Below, piece after piece: positions 59,175 through 64,000 of a DNA stretch of 64,000 bases. The stretch's first letter is position 1, and every line of letters starts with the position of its first letter. Both the position numbers and the translations under genes were made by a program. The notes under the pieces are model-generated. The model searched no databases. It was not told where the DNA came from and saw only the letters and a program-made list of their open reading frames with translations. Origin of the DNA: Polytrichum commune (lineage: Eukaryota; Streptophyta; Polytrichopsida; Polytrichales; Polytrichaceae); contig OX485806.1 in assembly GCA_950295325.1 (NCBI GenBank), positions 44,263,169 to 44,327,168 of the forward strand. The letters run 5' to 3'.

Positions 59175-60148
59175 TGTCGTGCACCTCTCCATGAGGAGTG
59201 CCCGAAACACCATGGGCACAAGGGGGACCCCGGAGTGACACCCGGGACTTGTGGCGCCGTCGGTGAGAGGGCCCAAGTGATCCTAGTGTGGGTGAGGGCC
59301 CCGGGCGTTGGGAACGCCTCCCACCCACGAAGACTAGGAGGCGCAAGGGTAAGGCCATGAGTTATGCGTAGCTCATGGCGTGGTGATTCTAGAAAGCTCA
59401 AGAACACCTCAATCGGAGGTGTGAGCTAGGAGTTATGGCCATTTGAGTGGGGCGCTGTCCCGGGACAGCGCCCTGGTACAGCAATGCCTGGGAGTGATTC
59501 CCGGGACTGCCAAGGTTCAAACAGGCATAACTTGCTCAAGACTTGCTCAAATGGGGCAAGTGAGGGGTCCATCGGCATCTACGTGAAGCGTAGATGAGGA
59601 TGGAGTGGTTGTTTGTTATGATCAGACATCATACAAGGAAGTTATGATGGTCTGAAGCTGCTGAGGGGTTCTAGGCCCAGCAGCTAAAGGAAAATGTCCA
59701 CTTGGCCCCAACTCTTGGTAGAGAGACAAGAGGTTGGTTGACGGTGGGGTAGGGGCCCCGCGTGAAGTCCTAGAGGCTTATATGGGTGAGGTGGTGTGGC
59801 CTCACCCACCCGAGGCCGAACGGCAAGGCCTCGATGGGCTTTGGCCCATTGTGAGGCCATAGTTGCCTAGTATGGTTCGGGTTGTTGTAGTGTTGCTCCG
59901 GCAACGCGATGATCAACATAGGATTGGACTTCCATGGATGGAAGTCCACATTGGGGAAATGGGTTACCGATTAAGGGATGAGTCCCGAAAGCAAAGTAAG
60001 AGGGTTGGTTCCCTCCTATGAGCTATATGGTCCGGGGTAGGAGGAGCTAACCATTAGCATGGCGGAATGCGAAGGGTTAGCGCTCGTAACCTTTGCTAGA
60101 ATTGAAAATTGGCAAGATTGTCAAGGGGGGCTAGCAAGGGTTGCGACA
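59175..60148 (+). mobile_element. family A solo LTR (copy A4)
   Basis: TGTCGTGCACCTCTCC to AGGGTTGCGACA, 974 bp, flanked by perfect ATTCA duplications (59170-59174 and 60149-60153). Confidence 0.95.
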
Positions 60149-60422
60149 ATTCAGCTGAAGGACGACCATCCTATTTTTGGTAGACCTTACATGCTTAGTG
60201 TTTTCGAAAGGATTGGTGTCTAAGTTTGTTGCCAAGAGTTCTTGGCAGCAAGGCTTATTGAACTCTCCAACGGGAATATGCTTGTGCTATGGTTATGCCA
60301 TCGAAGGAGGATATCTTTGGCAATTGGACGGAAAACGGATGTGCGAGGATTATCATCCAGTTAACTACAAGACCAAATCATATTGATATCCCATGCCAAT
60401 CTTGGAGGAGTTGTTTGATGCC
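60149..60422 (+). pseudogene. reverse transcriptase N-terminus of the DNMT-bearing element
   Basis: IQLKDDHPIFGRPYMLSVFE, then after a stop and a shift LARLIELSNG-like and GKRMCEDYHPVNYKTKSY (60327-60383), stop, YPMPILEELFDA. This is the start of a Ty3/gypsy-type RT: a C-x-DYxxVNxxT motif followed by YPMPxxEELFDxL. The catalytic YxDD part would follow, but the frame is cut at 60422 by a family B LTR. This fragment is what shows the methyltransferase-like domain to lie in a retroelement. Confidence 0.75.
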
Positions 60423-60680
60423 TGTGAGCCAAAAATGGTGCCCCACATGTGTTCATAACCCTTTGAAACTATTAAAAGTTATGTTTTGATGTTTTATGAT
60501 TATTCACAAAAATATAAAAAGAGTGAGGCTTGAGTGAAGTTATGTTTAGACCTTAGGTTGATTAGAAGTTTAGCGGTGTGAAGAAAATTCCTTAGTTAGG
60601 TGAGCATAGTGTGTGGTGAACCAAGGATGGCTCCTTGAGTTAAATGTTTGAATTAGGATCTATGTTGTTGGTTTAAGAGT

Positions 60681-60860
60681 TGAAGGCTTAAATGATAGGA
60701 TGAGAGCCTACAAAGTAGGAAAAAAATCAAAAGGTTTATCTTGAGCCTTGGGGGTGCTTACCTACTCCCTTGAAGGCTTAAAGGATAGGATGAGAGCCTA
60801 CAAAGTAGGAAATGATCAAAAGGTTTATCTTGAGCCTTGGGAGTGCTCACCTACTCCCTT
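60681..60860 (+). repeat. 90-bp tandem duplication in LTR B3
   Basis: TGAAGGCTTAAATGATAGGA at 60681 recurs 90 bp later at 60771 (TGAAGGCTTAAAGGATAGGA), both followed by GCCTACAAAGTAGG and TTGAGCCTTGGG. There are few differences. Confidence 0.9.
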
Positions 60861-61095
60861 TCACCTCACTATATAATCCTCACTCTCCCCTCTCCCTCTT
60901 CCTCTTTCTTTTGTGCTCCTTGGCACCCCACGTGTTATGAATGTGGGTGTGTGGGAAGCAAGAAAGGAGCACGTGTGTGTGCAAGGTCTCAAGGTGAAGA
61001 ACCAAGACTAATTAGCCTTGAAGTTAGTTAACACTTGTTAGGAATAGTCTTTGGTTTCAGGCATTTAGAGTTTAGCTCGTTGTGTTATAATAGAG

Positions 61096-61527
61096 AGTAG
61101 AGAGCTGTGATAGTAGAGAGCTGGGTGTATCCACAGCTGTGATATTAGGAAGCTGCGTATATCCAAAACTTTGATATTAGGGAGTTGTGTGTACCCGCAG
61201 CAGCTGGGTGTATCCACAGCTGTGATAGTAGAGAGTTGGGTGTATTCACAGCTGTGATATTAGGGAGCTGGGTGTATCCATAGCTGTGATAGTAGAGAGG
61301 TGGGTGTATCCACAACTGTGATATTAAGGAGGTGGGTGTATCCACAGCTGTGATAGTAGAGAGTTGGGTGTATCCACAACTGTGATATTAGGGAGCTGGG
61401 TGTATCCACAACTGTGATAGTAAAGAGTTGGGTGTATCCACAGCTGTGATATTAGGGAGCTGGGTGTATCCACAGCTGTGATAGTAGAGAGTTGGGTGTA
61501 TCCACAGCTGTGACATTAGGGGGGTTG
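61096..61527 (+). repeat. 32-bp minisatellite with 64-bp dimer order, in LTR B3
   Basis: Units of 32 bp contain TGGGTGTATCCACAGCTGTG. They alternate between a GATAGTAGAGAG form and a GATATTAGGGAG form, giving a 64-bp higher-order period for about 13 units. The left edge is more irregular, with one unit disrupted near 61197. The minus-strand peptide with repeated LWIHP/YGYTQ-like words is just this repeat translated. Confidence 0.9.
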
Positions 61528-62125
61528 GGTTAAACTAGCGTAGGGGTTTAGTTGATAGCTGGGATTAGTGCAGTGGCTTTGAGGTTGTCACCAAGGTGGC
61601 GTTAAGCGTGGAGTCGATATTAACGGTGAAGTTGACGTCAAGCGGGGAGTCGACATCGACTTGGAGTTGGCACCAAGTTGCTAGGTTGGTCATCACCTCA
61701 TGGATTCTACAAGGCCAAGTTCTTCCACAGTTAGAATCTTAAGAGGAATGTTGGCAATGGTAGGCATGGCTAAACCATGACGTTGAGACTTGATTTGGCT
61801 AAAGGTGTGCTCGCACATGATTGCTAACATTAGCGAGGTGTTGTTGCCTCAAGTGATGTGGGAAACTGAAGAGAATCACCAAGTGAATGAAAACCATAAA
61901 AAGAGGTTGGAGTAAGGGTAGTGAGATAGTCACTTTCACTTGCACTCACAAGAATGAGTAAGAAGAAGTACACATGTGACTAGTAAAGGGGAATTAATAA
62001 ATTACTTGGGCGGAAGATCCAAGTTGGATTTTGTGTTTCTTTAATTGTCATTACAAGAGATGTGATTTTCAAAAACATCACCTGGACTAGGACGCTTAAG
62101 GGTGGCGGGTTTGGCCTCACATAAA

Positions 62126-62143
62126 TGGTGCGTCCGCCGGGAG
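62126..62143 (+). promoter_or_regulatory. family B primer-binding site (tRNA-Gly type)
   Basis: TGGTGCGTCCGCCGGGAG, four bases after the LTR terminus, the same as in the two minus-strand copies. Confidence 0.78.
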
Positions 62144-62988
62144 CAAAGCGGAAACTAGAAGCAAGACTTGGAGGCAACTAGAAGATTTGGAAGGCGATTA
62201 GGAGGACTTGGAGTTGGACACGAGTATGGAAGGTGCGCTCGAGGGAGGTAAGTATTTCGTGTTTAAATTTTGATTGGATAGTATAGTTGTTTTGGAATGA
62301 ATTGCATTTGATTCATGCAAATTCATTTATGGATGGAATGCGGCTAAGGTATATGTTAAACTCTCTTGGGATGGCATAACAAGATCACAATAATAGGATT
62401 CGAATTAGTTTACTAAGAGTTAGAGGGATAATCAAATTTTAGGAAATCCAACTTTGACATTCACCTCGGGGTGAGTGTCTAAGTTCTTGAACTAGGGATT
62501 GTTACTTTTGAATTACAATTGCTAGGGTGGTTATTGTGTTGTATCAATCACAGTCGAGTGCAAGTGCTAACTTACAAGAGGAATCGAATTGCTTGAGGTA
62601 AGCATATTCTTCAAAGTGAGAAGACTAATTAATTAAGGAAAGATTTTCGTACTCGTGTTTGTCGTTATCCGTTGTAGAGGGTAATTCCTGAATCATAGCA
62701 TCATGTTGAGGACAAGAGGGTGATGCCTCGGTCCTTAATGTGGTGCATGACAAAGGTCAGCCCCTCACTCTCGGTATCGTGGTTAGTGTCAATTCAAGGA
62801 GTGGCACGGAGGTGATTCTCCGGCTTGACTAAGAATTGACACGAACATGCCTATCCCTTGTTTGGGATTTTTCACTTCAGTGGGCTTGCAGGATCTCTTT
62901 CCTCACCTCCATAATTTATAAGTCAAACCAAGGGAAGTCGGTGAGGAGTGTGTTTGGTCAAGTAAGGGTTGATCGATTCTTTATGGAA
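62144..62988 (+). mobile_element. family B leader (copy B3)
   Basis: Untranslated leader homologous, in inverted orientation, to 33956-34840. Includes GAGGGTGATGCCTCGGTC and the GTGGTGCATGAC string. No gene. Confidence 0.75.
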
Positions 62989-64000
62989 TGCAAGGTAAAC
63001 TCGATCCCAAAAACCAAGTTTGACATTAGGATTAGAAAGACCTAGACGTAGGAGGACATCATCTGGAATAAGCGAAGGATTAGAAGAAGTGGATGGTAGA
63101 ATATAAAGTTATTTGAACGTTGAGCCTAAATCATTGTTAGATACATTAGAATCGGAGGTTTAACTTGAGGAACATGTTATCCCTTCCAAGTTGAGTGGTG
63201 AAACTTCATAAAAAAATAACGTGCTTGGGGAAGAAATTCCAATAAACGTTGATAGGGGGTTACAGGGGAGCGCACCGGCCACCATGGATCATGATCGAGG
63301 GACGGATCCACCACCCATACCTCCTATGCCACCCATTGATCCATTGGTTAGGCCGAGAGGCTTACCAATCGTGGTTCCACAAAACTTACAAGCGGTGGAC
63401 ATGCCTTCCCACCTCCCTAAGTTTTATGGAACTAAGGATGAGGATCCTTCTAGGCATATGGAGAGGTACATGGAAAGGTTAGCTAGCTCATTCGTGACTA
63501 ATCCGGGGTATTGGCTAGTATGGTTCCCCACCACTTTAGAGGGGGAGGCTTATGAGTGGTATAGGGATCATGCCGAGGGACATTTTAGAGGATGAGACCA
63601 ATTACAAAGGGAATTCTTGAATGAGTTCCGTCCAGAGGTTGGTCAAAGCACGGCGTTGAGGGCATTGGCTTCGATCAAGCAAGGTCGGGAAGAGGAAATT
63701 TTGGCCTACATTAGGAGGTTTGATTTAGTGTGTACACGATTTGTGGGAACCATGCTAAGTGATGACACACTAAGGCAATTCTTTCTTCAAGGATTCTTTA
63801 AGTCGGAACAATTAGGGGAGTTCTTGAGAGAAATCCTCACACATTGGCAGATGCCAAGCGGGCGGCTAGACAAATAGAGAGTTTGGATAAAGATCACGAG
63901 AGATTGTGGAGAAGGGAAGATGAATTGATACCTCAATTCATTCCCATTCGACCTAGGGTGGTCACGGGAGAACCGGTCAAGTATGAGAGCCAAGTTCCTT
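62989..64000 (+). pseudogene. family B gag (copy B3), runs off the window
   Basis: Begins ATGCAAGGTAAAC (MQGK, as in the minus-strand copy) but soon shifts frame. From 63221 it is open: GLPIVVPQNLQAVDMPSHLP, KFYGTKDEDPSRHMERYMER, LEGEAYEWYRDHAEG. A TGA at about 63594 replaces a Trp codon of the sister copy (KWEQ), then LQREFLNEFRPEV, ALRALASIKQGREEEILAYI and FLQGFFKSEQLGEFLREIL. After a one-base shift near 63842 the frame continues as DAKRAARQIESLDKDHERL to the edge. It encodes more of the capsid domain than the copy at 33.2-33.9 kb. Inactive. Confidence 0.88.

Larger units (their letters stand above)
60423..62121 (+). mobile_element. family B 5' LTR (copy B3), 1.70 kb
   Basis: Starts TGTGAGCCAAAAATGGTGCC, close to the B1 and B2 starts, and ends GGCCTCACA, followed by TAAA and the primer site. 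It sits in the RT of the DNMT-bearing element (left flank ATGCC). It carries a 90-bp duplication and a dimeric minisatellite not seen in B1 or B2. The 3' LTR lies beyond the window. Confidence 0.85.

Noticed and set aside
61145..61345. Repetitive peptide gene on the minus strand
   Set aside because: It is a translation of the 32-bp minisatellite; the frame stays open only because of the repeat.

Overview
The window looks like a nuclear segment of a transposon-rich land-plant genome. One host gene is split by GT-AG introns, and most of the rest is Ty3/gypsy and Ty1/copia retroelement remnants, solo LTRs, a MULE-like transposase relic, a MITE and tandem satellites. I see no bacterial-style operons, rRNA, tRNA or CRISPR. 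The lineage cannot be fixed by eye. A degraded retroelement carrying a cytosine-methyltransferase-like domain makes a non-angiosperm streptophyte (bryophyte, lycophyte, fern or gymnosperm) worth testing, but that is inference.

Layout. 1-5.4 kb: an apparently intact eight-exon gene of the PDAP1/PP28 (28 kDa heat- and acid-stable phosphoprotein) family. Part of its 3' flank recurs in inverted orientation at 51.6-52.4 kb. 5.3-12.8 kb: no host gene; a solo LTR (family A) nested inside an antiparallel copy of the same LTR. 12.8-13.9 kb: a decayed copia RT/RNase H. 15.2-18.8 kb (minus): a MULE-like transposase relic with zinc cluster, DDE-like core and SWIM finger. 19.1-28.2 kb (plus): exons of an acidic/basic protein, then about 6.8 kb of 128-bp palindrome-bearing satellite broken by a 2.2-kb insertion and a 630-bp MITE, then exons resembling an N6/N4 DNA methyltransferase. 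These plus-strand exons may form one gene with the satellite in an intron.

28.3-45.9 kb is a nested retroelement complex: family B (tRNA-Gly-type primer site, gag fragment, two LTRs), family C (three long LTR copies), family D (protease and integrase ends with RT and integrase core deleted), and the 3' LTR of family A. 45.9-49.4 kb holds the antisense pol of family A, with integrase and a chromodomain-like tail, so family A is a chromovirus. Its RNase H region carries a 228-bp triplication. 49.4-51.6 kb is unrecognised.

53.4-60.4 kb (plus) is the most interesting part: a degraded gypsy-type element ordered gag/zinc knuckle, protease-like region, C5-DNA-methyltransferase-like domain, reverse transcriptase. 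Three same-strand family A solo LTRs, each with perfect 5-bp target duplications, interrupt it. Its RT is broken by a family B 5' LTR whose leader and gag run off the window end. Thus two unrelated methyltransferase-like modules sit in mobile or probably mobile contexts within 30 kb.
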